DNA of 64,000 nt, taken from the NCBI GenBank assembly GCA_032716605.1, contig CM064509.1, positions 48,753,302-48,817,301 on the forward strand. Direction: 5' to 3'. Both the position numbers and the translations under genes were made by a program. Of this stretch, positions 22,216 to 33,051 are shown piece by piece. Within the stretch, counting starts at the first letter, position 1; every line of letters begins with the position of its first letter. The DNA comes from Paralithodes platypus. Lineage: Eukaryota; Arthropoda; Malacostraca; Decapoda; Lithodidae. A model generated the notes under the pieces. That model made no database searches. It saw only the letters and a program-made list of their open reading frames with translations, and had not been told where the DNA came from.

Positions 22216-23152
22216 CGTGATATAGACCGATTGCGATTTCCACCTTAGGAATCTGCGCTAATCGTCAACTGAATTGTCTCTCAACTGGGCCAAGAGTAGC
22301 CTTAGCTCTATATATAATACTTCAGTAATAAGCAATGGGCACAGAATACACACAAACAGTTTTACACTTTTTACTCCTTAATAACTAGGGTACAATCTCA
22401 ATATGTCTCTGGAACAATAATCATAACATTCATATAAATAAAATAATAGTGTTATAATTGAACATACAATGCATAACATAAAGAGAGGAATAGTCTCAAA
22501 TCACAATAAATAAAGTCCTGATATAAATATACAAGCTCTCAAATATGGCTTGGCAAAAGCATAGATAATAGTTACTGCGAGGTAAATAACGTAGCACCGA
22601 TAAGTATGGACAATAGGACAGTATTTGTCTTCTAATCGAACAATTAATCTAAGCGACTTGAACTGATAATTAAATGGAATAAACTCAAAGAGTATTCATA
22701 AACTTTTTATAAATATGATAGTCATAAATATACGACTGAGGAGTAAATTACTCGCAAAGAGTCATCATAAATATACGACTGAGGAGTAAATTACTCGCGA
22801 CTTGAACTAATCACCATTGAACATGTACCCTGATGAGACGTAGCATATAAACGAAGGTCTGAGTAAGCGTTCAAGTTGACGTGTAATAAGTGTGCATTTA
22901 TTCCCTGGATAACGTGTGTATATTTCTACCTTAGCAAATATAGGAGTTTATATTCATAGAAGTATATAAATGTTTTCCGCCTGAAAGCAGTGTAAATGTT
23001 CTCCCGCAATGGAGCAACTGGTAATAAAGGAAAGGAGGGAAGAATAGAAAATCTTCTAGCGTTACATTAATACCTTATCATACCTTGGTCTAAAGTCTAG
23101 ACTCTCACAACAATCATCGTTACCTAATACAAACATAAGGAACACTTAAATG
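22216..23152. other. unannotated AT-rich stretch
   Basis: No gene recognised. A 47-bp segment (ATAAATATACGACTGAGGAG...) is duplicated in tandem near 22720-22800. Confidence 0.4.
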
Positions 23153-24108
23153 ATTTATGTAGAGAGAGAAGGCACTGGTAGATCGAATATGGTGCACTAT
23201 ACTCTATTTATGTAGAGAGAGAAGGCACTGGTAGATCGAATATGGTGCACTATACTCTATTTATGTAGAGAGAGAAAGCACTGGTAGATCGAATATGGTG
23301 CACTATACTCTATTTATGTAGAGAGAGAAGGCACTGGTAGATCGAATATGGTGCACTATACTCTATTTATGTAGAGAGAGAAGGCACTGGTAGATAGAAT
23401 ATGGTGCACTATACTCTATTTATGTAGAGAGAGAAGGCACTGGTAGATCGAATATGGTGCACTATACTCTATTTATGTAGAGAGAGAAGGCACTGGTAGA
23501 TCGAATATGGTGCACTATACTCTATTTATGTAGAGAGAGAAGGCACTGGTAGATCGAATATGGTGCACTATACTCTATTTATGTAGAGAGAGAAGGCACT
23601 GGTAGATCGAATATGGTGCACTATACTCTATTTATGTAGAGAGAGAAGGCACTGGTAGATCGAATATGGTGCACTATACTCTATTTATGTAGAGAGAGAA
23701 GGCACTGGTAGATCGAATATGGTGCACTATACTCTATTTATGTAGAGAGAGAAGGCACTGGTAGATCGAATATGGTGCACTATACTCTATTTATGTAGAG
23801 AGAGAAGGCACTGGTAGATCGAATATGGTGCACTATACTCTATTTATGTAGAGAGAGAAGGCACTGGTAGATCGAATATGGTGCACTATACTCTATTTAT
23901 GTAGAGAGAGAAGGCACTGGTAGATCGAATATGGTGCACTATACTCTATTTATGTAGAGAGAGAAGGCACTGGTAGATCGAATATGGTGCACTATACTCT
24001 ATTTATGTAGAGAGAGAAGGCACTGGTAGATCGAATATGGTGCACTATACTCTATTTATGTAGAGAGAGAAGGCACTGGTAGATCGAATATGGTGCACTA
24101 TACTCTAT
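23153..24108 (+). repeat. 53-bp minisatellite
   Basis: About 18 nearly identical units, each with ATTTATGTAGAGAGAGAAGG, CACTGGTAGATCGAATATGG and TGCACTATACTCT. Only two single-base variants were noticed (a GAAAG variant near 23275 and a TAGATAGAAT variant near 23393). Such homogeneity suggests recent expansion. There are no unique spacers, so it is not a CRISPR array. Confidence 0.95.
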
Positions 24109-24431
24109 TTTTTTCCAGCTGATCGTAAATTGAATCTCTTCTTAGCTGATTTCTCGATACTTAATGGAAATATATGAAACTACTATGGCTGTGTCGTATT
24201 AATGCCAAGTTTTCATAATTAACATCATATTTCGCTACAAAATCTACCTTATAGCTGAGTAACAAAGATAGAAACATGACAATTTAGGCTCAGCTAGAAA
24301 AAAATAGACTATAGTGTAGCTGTAGTTGTCTCGGCACGTTAACTATTAACAGGCATAGGCGGACAAGGCAAAAGCAAACTATTTGGAATCGTGAATCAAA
24401 ACATTGATGCAAGCGAAGTCTGGATCGTTAT
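24109..24431. other. unannotated stretch
   Basis: No feature recognised between the minisatellite and the next open frame. Confidence 0.4.
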
Positions 24432-24758
24432 CTAAGCTTTCATGAAGGTACCAGAGTCATCTAATAAGCTCTGCTCAAAGGGCGTCTCAACTAATAAATC
24501 AATCTCAGCACTGTGAATAAACACAGAGTCTTGAGAAAGATTTGAGTAGCTGGTCTGTGAGAAGTCAAGGGTTTCTTTTGCAAACTCGCTTAGAACGTCA
24601 TTTGCAAGAGAACTATTTACTGGGCTCCTACATACAGATACACCAGTAAATAAGGAATGAAGTTCCTCACCAAGAATTTTACATTTGATATTCCCTAATT
24701 CCAAACCCCAGGGGGTGAATGCAGCTAGGGGCTGCAGGATTACTTTTCCTATGGTCAA
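24432..24758 (-). pseudogene. open frame of unknown origin, possibly a retroelement ORF1 relic
   Basis: A 108-codon frame with a Ser/Leu/Glu-rich C-terminal half (SQTSYSNLSQDSVF, LLVETPFEQSLLDD). Upstream on the same strand the frame continues past stops, and a second frame is open for about 60 codons (NATGSKRISKIRESPHAPES), as in a frameshifted old ORF. I recognise no family. The setting is entirely transposon-derived, so a decayed ORF1-like protein is likelier than a host exon, but neither is shown. Confidence 0.25.
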
Positions 24759-24759
24759 C

Positions 24760-25486
24760 GCGCATAGTGACTAGGATTTTGTCGGAACCAGGGGGGCCGG
24801 ACTCAGGGGCATGGGGGGACTCCCTGATTTTGCTTATTCTCTTAGAGCCTGTCGCATTAAGTTTATTTTGTATTTTTATATTGCATGTGAATGAGATGGG
24901 AAGCCTTTGATCATGAATTGGGGGTGGTAGGGGTATTTGGGAAGGACTTAGACTAGTTATCTGGGAATGGTCTACTTAGACTCTACTATGACCTTTTCTT
25001 GGTTATGAGTATTTATGCTATGGTAAGTGAGAGGATTTATTTGGGAGGAATGGTGGATAGACTTCTTCACTCTAACACGGTTTGGATCATTTATAAGTAT
25101 AGGGCACACGGAAAGCTTTAATTTACATTTTGTCTATATTCACTGTTGGCCACGTGTTTATCAAAGTGGCTAGTGTAGTCTCTCCCCTTCTCCTGGTGTA
25201 CTATGAACACTGGGGGGACTCTGGTTTTCTTTGACTACTGGTTTTTTTATCAGTTACCGGCTTTTACTTTCCACTGGTTTCTCTTAGTTTTCTATAACAC
25301 TCTGCCTCGATGATGCTAAGCTGTTGAGGGGGGGGGGGGCGCCGCACCACTTTGCTTGGTTGTTATGCAAGTAATGCGTGATGGGGTGGTTGAGGTGGTG
25401 TTGGTTGTGGTCTGGTGCTGGAGGGGAATGGTTGGCATATTTTTTCCTCGTCGCATCTTATTTAGACTATTTTGTGAAGTTTAAAA
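24760..25486. other. unannotated stretch with G-run
   Basis: No coding signal. A run of 12 G at 25328-25339 could mark an assembly or replication weak point. Confidence 0.4.
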
Positions 25487-25605
25487 AGGATCTGCGGTAG
25501 TACAATTGGTTAAGGGAGATTGTTCGAAGCCTGATAATTGCTGGAGGCCATTTTAAAACTGAATAAGATCGGCTAATAATAGCCAAAATAATATGGCAGA
25601 TAAAT
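25487..25605 (+). mobile_element. decayed TTAA-type MITE fragment
   Basis: Aligns with 43420-43525: shared GGTTAAGxGAGAT, then GxxGxAGGC, then TTTTAAACT/AAAACTGAATA, then GGCTAATAATAGCCAAAATAA. No intact ends were found. Confidence 0.55.
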
Positions 25606-25944
25606 ATTATTGCCTCGTAAACACTAAACATTTGCTCTGACTATTTTCAGGAGTCTGTTCTGGAAATCACATCAAATTGTTTTATCATTAAACTAATACT
25701 TCGCATAATGTTTTGTTTCATCATTATTAGATATAAAATGTGGCCATAGTTTACACAATACAACTTTTCAAATTTTCATCTAAGCACCTATTATTATTGT
25801 AAGACCCAAGCGAACTGGACAGAATGTTTGCGTCAATGTGTTATTAAAACTTGAAAATAATGTGCATGTGTTAGAACCTTTAACATTCGAGTGGTCGAAA
25901 AGTGTCGTTAAATTTTTATTTAACTTTGGGGTCAAGGATGGACT
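25606..25944. other. unannotated AT-rich stretch
   Basis: Nothing recognised. Confidence 0.35.
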
Positions 25945-26232
25945 TGTAATGCCTGGATTGTGGCAAAGTATCTGTAACGGCATTCGATGCTGAAATCTGC
26001 TTGAGCTATCACGCCAAGTGGAGTACTTCTCTTGGTGTAGCGGCTAAGGCGCTCGCCTCCCACGTAGCGGGCCCGAGTTCGAATGTCGGCCGGGCCGCGC
26101 CCAAAAAACATTTGGGGCGAATTTCCGCATCAGATGCAGTTCGGATGTGATTGTTAAAATTGTAAATTGTAATTGTGTGTCAATGTAAAGTCGGCAAAAA
26201 TTGTATGGTGCCGTTTCGAGGTCACTTCACTG
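25945..26232 (+). mobile_element. tRNA-Gly-like SINE, copy 1
   Basis: A block of about 290 bp repeated 609 bp downstream. It contains a tRNA-like head: A box TGGTGTAGCGGCTAAGG, anticodon loop CTCCCAC (U33 then CCC, as in tRNA-Gly), B box GAGTTCGAATGTC. A body with AACATTTGGGGCGAATTTC and GCAGTTCGGATGTG follows. The B box has drifted from the consensus, so it is unlikely to be an expressed tRNA. Sequence upstream of the head is also shared with copy 2, so the mobile or duplicated unit is larger than the tRNA-like part. Confidence 0.65.
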
Positions 26233-26553
26233 GTGGCAGCTGTAAAGGAATATCTGAGAGGCTTAGTTGGGAAAATCCCCATGGTGTACTGGCTTGCCTT
26301 AACTGGTCGACTACAACAGTTGCTAAGGCTAGAGCTCTCAGAAATTCTCAGAGATGATACTCCAGTTCGTTGGGGAGGTATGGTCCTGCACTGCCTCCTC
26401 GCCGTGGTGTGTGACCCGCCCGGCAAGTGACGGATATAAGGAATGTCGCTGGTGATCATTGTCTCGGAACCTCGCTGTAGTTGACACGCTCAGACTTGTG
26501 CCTCGCTTGCTTTCGCTCGCTCTGAGTTTTCGCTACCTGGACGATAATGTGAT
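26233..26553. other. spacer between the two SINE copies
   Basis: Not recognised. Short frames on both strands have no motifs. The sequence is more GC-rich than its neighbours. Confidence 0.35.
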
Positions 26554-26837
26554 GTAATGCGTGGATTGTGGCAAAGTATCTGTAACTGCATTCGATGCTG
26601 AAATCTGCTTGAGCTATCATGCCAAGTGGAGTACTTCTCTTGGTGTAGTGGACAAAGCGTTCACCTCCCACGTGGCGGGCCCGAATTCGAATCTCGGCCG
26701 GGTCGCACTCAAAAACATTTGAGGCGAATTTCTGCATCAGACGCAGTTCGGATGTGATTGTTAAAATTGTAAAATGTAATTGTGTGTCAATGTAAAGCCG
26801 GCAAAAATTGCATGGTGCCGTTTCGAGGCCACTTCAG
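26554..26837 (+). mobile_element. tRNA-Gly-like SINE, copy 2
   Basis: Second copy of 25945-26232, about 90 percent similar by eye. A box TGGTGTAGTGGACAAAG, loop CTCCCAC, B box AATTCGAATCTC. It shares upstream TGGATTGTGGCAAAGTATC and downstream ATGGTGCCGTTTCGAGG. Confidence 0.65.
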
Positions 26838-26867
26838 ACTGACCTTTTAGAGTGGAGTGCTCAGTTA

Positions 26868-27628
26868 TGTGCATTGCTTTTACCCTCGGGATATACAGTA
26901 TGTTCCACCCACATATTGCTTTTACCCTTGGGATAACAGTATGTTCCACCCACATATTGCTTTTACCCTCGGGATATACAGTATGTTCCACCCACATATT
27001 GCTTTTACCCTCGGGATATACAGTATGTTCCACCCACATATTGCTTTTACCCTCGGGATATACAGTATGTTCCACCCACATATTGCTTTTATCCTCGGGA
27101 TAACAGTATGTTCCACCCACATATTGCTTTTACCCTCGGGATATACAGTATGTTCCACCCACATATTGCTTTTACCCTCGGGATATACAGTATGTTCCAC
27201 CCACATATTGTTTTTACCCTCGGGATACACAGTATGTTCCACCCACATATTGCTTTTACCCTCGGGATATACAGTATGTTCCACCCACATATTGCTTTTA
27301 CCCTCGGGATATACAGTATGTTCCACCCACATATTGCTTTTACCCTCGGGATAACAGTATGTTCCACCCACATATTGCTTTTACCCTCGGGATATACAGT
27401 ATGTTCCACCCACATATTGCTTTTACCCTCGGGATATACAGTATGTTCCACCCACATATTGCTTTTACCCTCGGGATATACAGTATGTTCCACCCACATA
27501 TTGCTTTTACCCTCGGGATATACAGTATGTTCCACCCACATATTGCTTTTACCCTCGGGATATACAGTATGTTCCACCCACATATTGCTTTTACCCTCGG
27601 GATATACAGTATGTTCCACCCACATATC
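26868..27628 (+). repeat. 42-bp minisatellite
   Basis: About 18 units of CCCACATATTGCTTTTACCC followed by TCGGGATATACAGTATGTTCCA. A minority are 40 bp (GGGATAACAG in place of GGGATATACAG). Because 42 is divisible by three, long frames are open on both strands. These are by-products of periodicity, with no start, codon or conservation support. Confidence 0.95.
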
Positions 27629-27964
27629 AGTAATAAACCACGTTTTCAATAACTGCGTAAATGGCTTGTCATAATGTATATAATTTGTGTGTAATATACT
27701 TGCATTATTTTATTCATTTATATGCCGAGCTGCAAGTGCAATCAATATGAATTTTAATATCATATAAAAGAGAACTGTGTACATAGTATTTTAGATGTAA
27801 GAATGTGGTTGGTACCCAGGCCTACTATAGTTATCGCGTGAGTACGGTTATCGAACTTACCTGTGTGTACAGTATGTTTATATAGGTGTCTATGCATACT
27901 CACTAGGAACAATTTTAAGTTTCAAAATATAGGACACTGTTTTAGTGTAAGAAAATATGGCAAA
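27629..27964. other. unannotated AT-rich stretch
   Basis: Nothing recognised. Confidence 0.4.
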
Positions 27965-27966
27965 TA

Positions 27967-28339
27967 TCCTGTTTTACACCGGGGACGATTTTTACAAGTA
28001 TTGTTTATGTTTTTCCTTGTTTAGGGTTTTTTTAGGGGTGTTTTATATGAACGCCATCGGAAAATGCAAAAAAATTAGCCTAACCTAACCTAACCTAACC
28101 TAACCGAAAACTAACCTGTCTCGCTGACGGTCTAAACCCAGCTCACGTTCCCTGTTTATGGGTCCGCGATGGTCTAAACCCAGCTCACGTTCCCTGTTTA
28201 TATTTTATTTTAGAGATTTAGGGATTTTTTTATAATGAATTTCCGACGGGGTGGACATATATGGCAATGAAGTACATGACCTAACTAACATATTTGTCTA
28301 AATAATATATAGAAGGTTTCGACCCGGTGTAAAACTGGA
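27967..28339. mobile_element. TIR-flanked MITE carrying telomere-type repeats
   Basis: Left end TCCTGTTTTACACCGGGGACGA and right end (inverted) TCCAGTTTTACACCGGGTCG form a terminal inverted repeat of about 20 bp. TA dinucleotides flank both ends (27965-27966 and 28340-28341), as in Tc1/mariner-type insertion. The 373-bp interior contains the CCTAA array at 28078-28105 and a 38-bp tandem duplication (GGTCTAAACCCAGCTCACG, 28127-28200). No ORF. Confidence 0.55.
28078..28105. repeat. telomere-type CCTAA array inside the MITE
   Basis: Five to six perfect CCTAA units, located in the middle of the TIR-flanked element at 27967-28339. Confidence 0.8.
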
Positions 28340-28379
28340 TAAATTCCGAAAATATAAATAGAACATTCTTAAGCGGCAT

Positions 28380-28861
28380 ACATCAGGCATTCAATAATGT
28401 TACCAATAGCAGGCAGTATTAAGATAGGCCGATAGTTCACCAATAACTTAAAATCTCCTTCTTTGAAAAACGGTAAAACCTCTGCTATTTTTAATTTTTC
28501 AGGAAATTACTAATTTACAAGTTTAAGAAATGTAGGATGTAGAGCTGGAGCATATTGTTTGATTTTATTAATATGAATGCCATCATATCCCGATCTAGAT
28601 TACTACATGTTGTGTATTGCTTTATTAATTTCCTCTGCAGTTACAGGGGTCAGGTTAAATAAAGAGGGGTAGTTGCCTTTTATGTAACAAAGAGGAGAGG
28701 CTCCATCAGCTGGCAGACTCTCCGCTATTAAGGTTCTACCTACAGTATACACGTATTTGTTAACATTATTACAAGTTTCTTGTTGGTTGGATATAATGTC
28801 ATCATTAATCTGGATAGTGTTGGATATGTTTACTCTTATTATTTAGATCATATAGTTTAGT
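28380..28861 (-). pseudogene. LINE reverse transcriptase N-terminal part (downstream piece)
   Basis: The minus strand reads GYDGIHINKIKQYAPALHP, then FPEKLKIAEVLPFFKEGDFK, then NYRPILILPAIGNIIE. This is the conserved opening of Jockey/CR1-type RT domains (G-x-D-G-I, F-P-x-x-L-K-x-A-x-V, N-Y-R-P-I). There are stops (two adjacent after VN) and the catalytic motifs beyond are absent. The frame resumes upstream beyond the RTE-like insertion at 28871-29908, which shows both sides belong to one element. Confidence 0.7.
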
Positions 28862-29917
28862 ACCAACCATATGTAAAGTGATGGTGTGTAATAGAGGTGC
28901 TCGTAGAGTGAATCTATATGTGAGGTTGGATGGGGAAATACTGGAACAAATGGAGTGTTTTAAATATCTAGGAGGAATGATAAGCAGGAATGGAGGTAAT
29001 ACAGAGAGTATTGGAATGAAGGAAAGTGTTTGGAGCAATGGGAAGTATGTGGAAGTTGAGAAATCTTGGAATGAAAGTTAACAGTGCAATGTATCAAGGG
29101 ATAGTTGTACCAACAGCTAGTGATGTATGCTGAGACATGGGCTCTGAAGAAAAAGAAGAGAAGAAAGCTGGATTTGCTGGAGATGAGCTGCTTGAGAAGT
29201 ATGTGTGGAGTGACTCGTAATGACAGATTGAGGAATGAAGAGATACGTAGGAGAGTGGGGCAGCAGTAACATTTGTCGGCCCGAGTGGACAGAAGGGTTC
29301 TGAGCTGGTATGGAGTTGTTGAGTGATTGGAAGATGAAAGGCTTAGAAAGAGGATATGTGAGTCAGATATAAGGGGAGGTAGAGGGGTAGGAAGACCCCC
29401 GTTGAGATGGAGAAACTGTGTAGGACAAGCAGTGGAAGAAAGAGGAATGACTATAGATAAGGCAAGAGAAGTGGTAATAAATAATAATGAATAGAGAATT
29501 CTAGTGAATATATAAGTGTAAATGCGGTCGTTTGGGAGAGGGGGTCAGGCCCCAGTTGGACTAGATAATAGTCCGTCAGGCGGCTGGCCCGGGGAGCAGG
29601 TAGAAATGAAGGGTACGCCAGGATACATGTTTGGCGGACATTGTGGTGTGCTCTGCTGATTGTGTGCCTGCAGAAATCGGAGCCTCTACGGGAGATCTGG
29701 GGCCTGGGAATCTTGCTGGAAACCCCAAATGGGCCTGGGTCTTTGAGTATTTCTCCTGAACGACATAGATGTGTGTGATTTTGTGTTTTATGGTTTGTTT
29801 TGTTGTATTGTGTTGTCCCTGTTCGGGCTCTTGTCTCGATTCGGCCACCACCAATATACAAAAATAAAACACAAAATGTGGTATGTGCCAGAGTAGATAG
29901 ATAGATAGACCAACCAT
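28862..29917 (+). mobile_element. RTE-like LINE insertion with 9-bp target duplication
   Basis: The target duplication ACCAACCAT occurs at 28862-28870 and 29909-29917. Between them lies a 5'-truncated RTE-like LINE (28871-29908). It contains NLYVRLDGEILEQMECFKYLGG (about 28910-28975), then VVPTAS and AETWALKKKK, then RKLDLLEMSCLRSMCGVTRNDR, then GRPPLRWRN. A 3' UTR shared with 49440-49520 and a GATA-type tail at 29893-29908 follow. Several stops and frameshifts are present. It has interrupted the minus-strand LINE at 28380-30650. Confidence 0.85.
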
Positions 29918-30650
29918 GCTTGTTTACTATTTCCTGATGTTTGTTCCAGTTTTGACTTATATTCCTTATTTTATTTATTTTTTTGGAACATCCACTATAT
30001 TATGACCATATTTCTAATATTACGATATTCAGTACCATACGTTATCGTTCTTTTTTACATTTTTGTTCACATAATTTGTCATGTTTTAATCCATTCTGCA
30101 ATTTCTTGATTGACCCAAGGTTTAGCCATGCTCTTTACGTTTGCTTTTATATAATTATGTCATTGGAAAATATTTATCAGTCACATAATGGATTACTTTT
30201 ATATACTGATCATATGCTGCATTGACATTGTCACTTACCTATATATTATTCAGAGACTCCTCTATGAGACTGAATACTATATTCGGCGTTGCATGATTAC
30301 AGTATAATCGCGGTAAGAGATAATAGTGGGCTCATTTGGCTTACTAACGTTACTTTTTTAAATTAGTGAAAGGTGCAAAATGTCTGGGGAGTCTGTGAGT
30401 AAAATTTCATAAGTTCGACCAGCAATAACATTATTAGACTACATATGGTCAATCAAAGTAGCAGAATGGCTAATAATACCAGTTGGCTTATGAGTGCCAG
30501 GATATATAGAAATCGTAGGTAAATAGTGTGTTATTCCTGGACAGATGACACATCCCCATATTTCAGCAGATCTACTGTATATTGAAGTCGCCCTTGATAT
30601 GACAGTTAATTTTACTTTCATTTGTTTTATGCAATATTTCAAGGAAATTA
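29918..30650 (-). pseudogene. LINE endonuclease part (upstream piece of the interrupted LINE)
   Basis: On the minus strand, ISRATSIYSRSAEIWGCV and THKPTGIISHSATLIDHM correspond to the end of an APE-type LINE endonuclease, where R-x-T-R-x-T-x-x-x-A-T-L-I-D-H-I precedes the S-D-H motif. The following linker reads through to 29918 and then, beyond the RTE-like insertion, to the RT opening. Stops are present, and SDH itself was not recovered cleanly. Confidence 0.55.
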
Positions 30651-31335
30651 ATGCTAAGTGGGTATCTAATTCTTTAATATTAAAAGGATTGAAAAGTAAA
30701 ATGGAAAATTAATTGAAGGGTAGAAGTTAAGTAGGAATATCATGTAAAAGGGAGGTAAAACAAAATATTATCAATAGTAGGCTATACAGGTAGATATCAA
30801 ACAATTTATATTAAAGTTTAGAGTATACACCATGGTTTACATTATGACTTGTGTTGGCTGGATTGGACTGGGGGATCACAATCTCTCTGGAATTATGTGT
30901 TTGTTTCTGTCGCCGTTCTCACCTCATCCAACACAGTCACTGCTCCCTAGGCTGCAGAGTCCAGGAGCTCTATTTCATCCGGGGTTACTCTGACAGTTAC
31001 CATCAGTAGAGGGGATGGCTGGTTAGAACTAGAGGAGGGTGGTTCATGTGGCGGAGGAGCATAAAGCACAGACTCACATGGTGGAGAAGCAGAAGGCGAG
31101 GGCTGGCTTAGTGGCAGAGGAACATGGTGCATGAGTTGACTTTGACTGACTTGTTGGTATCTAACTGGTGCTCGATCCCTAACCACTAGGGTGCGGAGTA
31201 ACTACAACTAGCGATTTATAACCTGCCCAATAATGCGCCGAAGTTATACAAAACAAAACAAATAATATTATTGGCTTCAATGGGAGATCTTTCGATTATA
31301 AATCCAAAAATGTCATATGCACTTTATATAATTAA
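30651..31335. other. unannotated stretch with a Pro/Ser-rich frame
   Basis: A minus-strand frame at 30947-31186 encodes an 80-residue Pro/Ser/Gln-rich segment (SQPSPSASPPCES, PPSSSSNQPSP) ending TPDEIELLDSAA. Low-complexity tails like this occur in retroelement pol or capsid proteins, but no domain is visible. Nothing else was recognised. Confidence 0.3.
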
Positions 31336-31339
31336 ATAA

Positions 31340-31690
31340 TTCTTCCGAAATTGGAATATTGTGCCCAGTTTTGGTCACCATACTATAAAAAAAAGGACAT
31401 TTAAAAACTAGAGAGATTATAACGAAGAGCAACTAAAATGATTCCCGAACAAGAAATAAACAATATGAGAAACAACTAACTTATTTACCTTGACGAACCG
31501 CAGAATAAGAGGGGACCTTATTGAAGATTTTATAAATTATCAAAGGCCATTACAAAATGGAATGAAGTAAATATTTGACACTCGAAAACTCAAATTACAT
31601 AAGAATTAATGGTTACAAAATTGTCGGGAAGGCGTTTTATTCACATGAATAACAGTCTTCCTGGAGCTGAAGCCTTTCAGTTGATTGCTG
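31340..31690 (+). pseudogene. CR1-like LINE 3' fragment
   Basis: LEYCAQFWSPYY, then KLERL, then RRATKMIPEQE appear in order in plus-strand frames broken by stops. A NRRIRGDLIEDF-like block and a final IVGKAFYSHE follow. This is the post-RT region of CR1-like elements. Confidence 0.65.
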
Positions 31691-32436
31691 TGTGTGTGTG
31701 TGTGTTTTAACAAGTACCCTAGTAAGCACCATTAGGCCTATTCTTGCTTGTCTTTCTGTATATCTCTTTGTACGTGTATACTTTGTATTGGGAAGATTGG
31801 GTCGTGTCTACAGCGAAAGTAATTTTGGTTTATCTACAGGCCTTCTATGTTAAGCTTAATCAAACCTAACCATAAAATCTGTCTTGGCCTATCTACCAAT
31901 AATAACGTAACTTTACCTATTCTAACCATATCAAACGTAATCTAATTCAATCGTACACACCTAAGCTTAAGATAGCATACCCAAATCTCCTCAACGTAAT
32001 GGAATATAAATTAGCTTAGTTTACTACAACGTAACCTAGTCTAACCTTTGCCAAGCAAACTTACTCCTAGCATATCCAACCCAAGCCTACTTCTATAAAT
32101 CAACCTAGCACACCCTATTCCATCCTTAGCTTATATTTTAACTAATACAAATTAATATGTTCTAACTATTGTGTTTGTAAATTTCATTAATTGATTTTAG
32201 GAGTATGGTTGGTTGTTGGAAGGAACATAATACTTATATCCTATTCTAGGTGTCTCAAGTTACTCTAATCAAACTAAATTTAACCTCTCTAACTTTATCA
32301 GATAAATGAGGTTTGTAAATACAGATACGTGGTTTATCTTACTTACCAGTTGCTAATCGCAGATTTTCTATAAAGAGGTAAGGAGGAAGTTTCTGAAATA
32401 TATAGGGTAAACAGGAGAGATCAATATCGACAGAGC
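31691..32436. other. unannotated stretch with degenerate CCTAA-like words
   Basis: Many dispersed TAACCTA/CTAACC words between 31850 and 32120 could be a very old telomere-type array, but periodicity is lost. A poly(A) run follows at 32437-32455. Confidence 0.3.
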
Positions 32437-32524
32437 AAAAAAAAAAAAAAAAAAATCGTTCATATTTATATTAGTTCACAAACCAACTTTACTTCTAAAC
32501 TCAATTAATGAAATCAACAAATAT

Positions 32525-32610
32525 ATGTGGCACTCCAAGGACGACTCGAACCTAGGATACTCATACCGAAATTCCGCGCATTTATGCATTACGCTATCAA
32601 GACAGTTAAA
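32525..32610 (-). mobile_element. tRNA-like SINE head, degraded
   Basis: On the minus strand, TCTTGATAGCGTAATGC (A-box-like) is followed 40-45 bp later by TAGGTTCGAGTCGTCC (B-box-like). A cloverleaf is not evident. It is probably a decayed tRNA-derived SINE. Confidence 0.4.
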
Positions 32611-32689
32611 GAATTTTGCACAAGCCTATGATTTATTATGCAATTTTGAATCCTGCATATTAATCTGAGCATGTATACTCGGTCAAAAA

Positions 32690-32817
32690 AGTATCTGCAC
32701 CCCTACGCTGATCATCTAGTGTGTACAGCTTGGTAGGGTTGGCACCTCTGCCTGCAGCTATATCCATGTGTCAGAGACGATCGTCTCTGACACATGGATA
32801 GATAGGGGTGCAGATTT
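32690..32817. mobile_element. short Tc1/mariner-like MITE remnant
   Basis: GTATCTGCACCCCTA at the left and its inverse AGGGGTGCAGATTT at the right form terminal repeats around about 100 bp. The upstream CGGTCAAAAAAGTATCTGCA resembles Tc1-type ends. It contains the 40-bp palindrome at 32761-32800. Confidence 0.45.
32761..32800. repeat. perfect 40-bp palindrome
   Basis: TATCCATGTGTCAGAGACGA is followed with no spacer by its exact reverse complement. It would extrude as a 20-bp stem with no loop. Confidence 0.95.
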
Positions 32818-33051
32818 CAGGGTTGTGGAATAATTATCTCCTTAGTTTTGTTAGCGTAGACGATAATAGATTAACCGATGTTCGGCCATTCATTCAACAA
32901 TCAAGCTAATGGACAGCGTCTTAAATATAAAATATGTATATATCAGACTAGGCACAACTAAGCGTGATCAAACAATTAAATTAGGTTAACTTACTGTATA
33001 GTACAAATATGATTGCTATAGTTGTTATGAAGGTGTAGCTAGGTTACTGTA

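Noticed and set aside
23153..24108. CRISPR-like regularly spaced array
   Set aside because: The whole 53-bp unit repeats without unique spacers and the genome is eukaryotic; it is a minisatellite.
26032..26100. Functional tRNA-Gly gene
   Set aside because: The B box is altered, the anticodon stem is imperfect, and the block is part of a larger duplicated repeat.
26857..27674. Long repetitive-protein genes on both strands
   Set aside because: They arise from a 42-bp periodicity free of stops; frames are open on both strands and no start, signal or conservation supports translation.
31850..32120. Long degenerate telomeric array
   Set aside because: CTAACC-like words are frequent but not periodic; evidence is too weak for a firm call.
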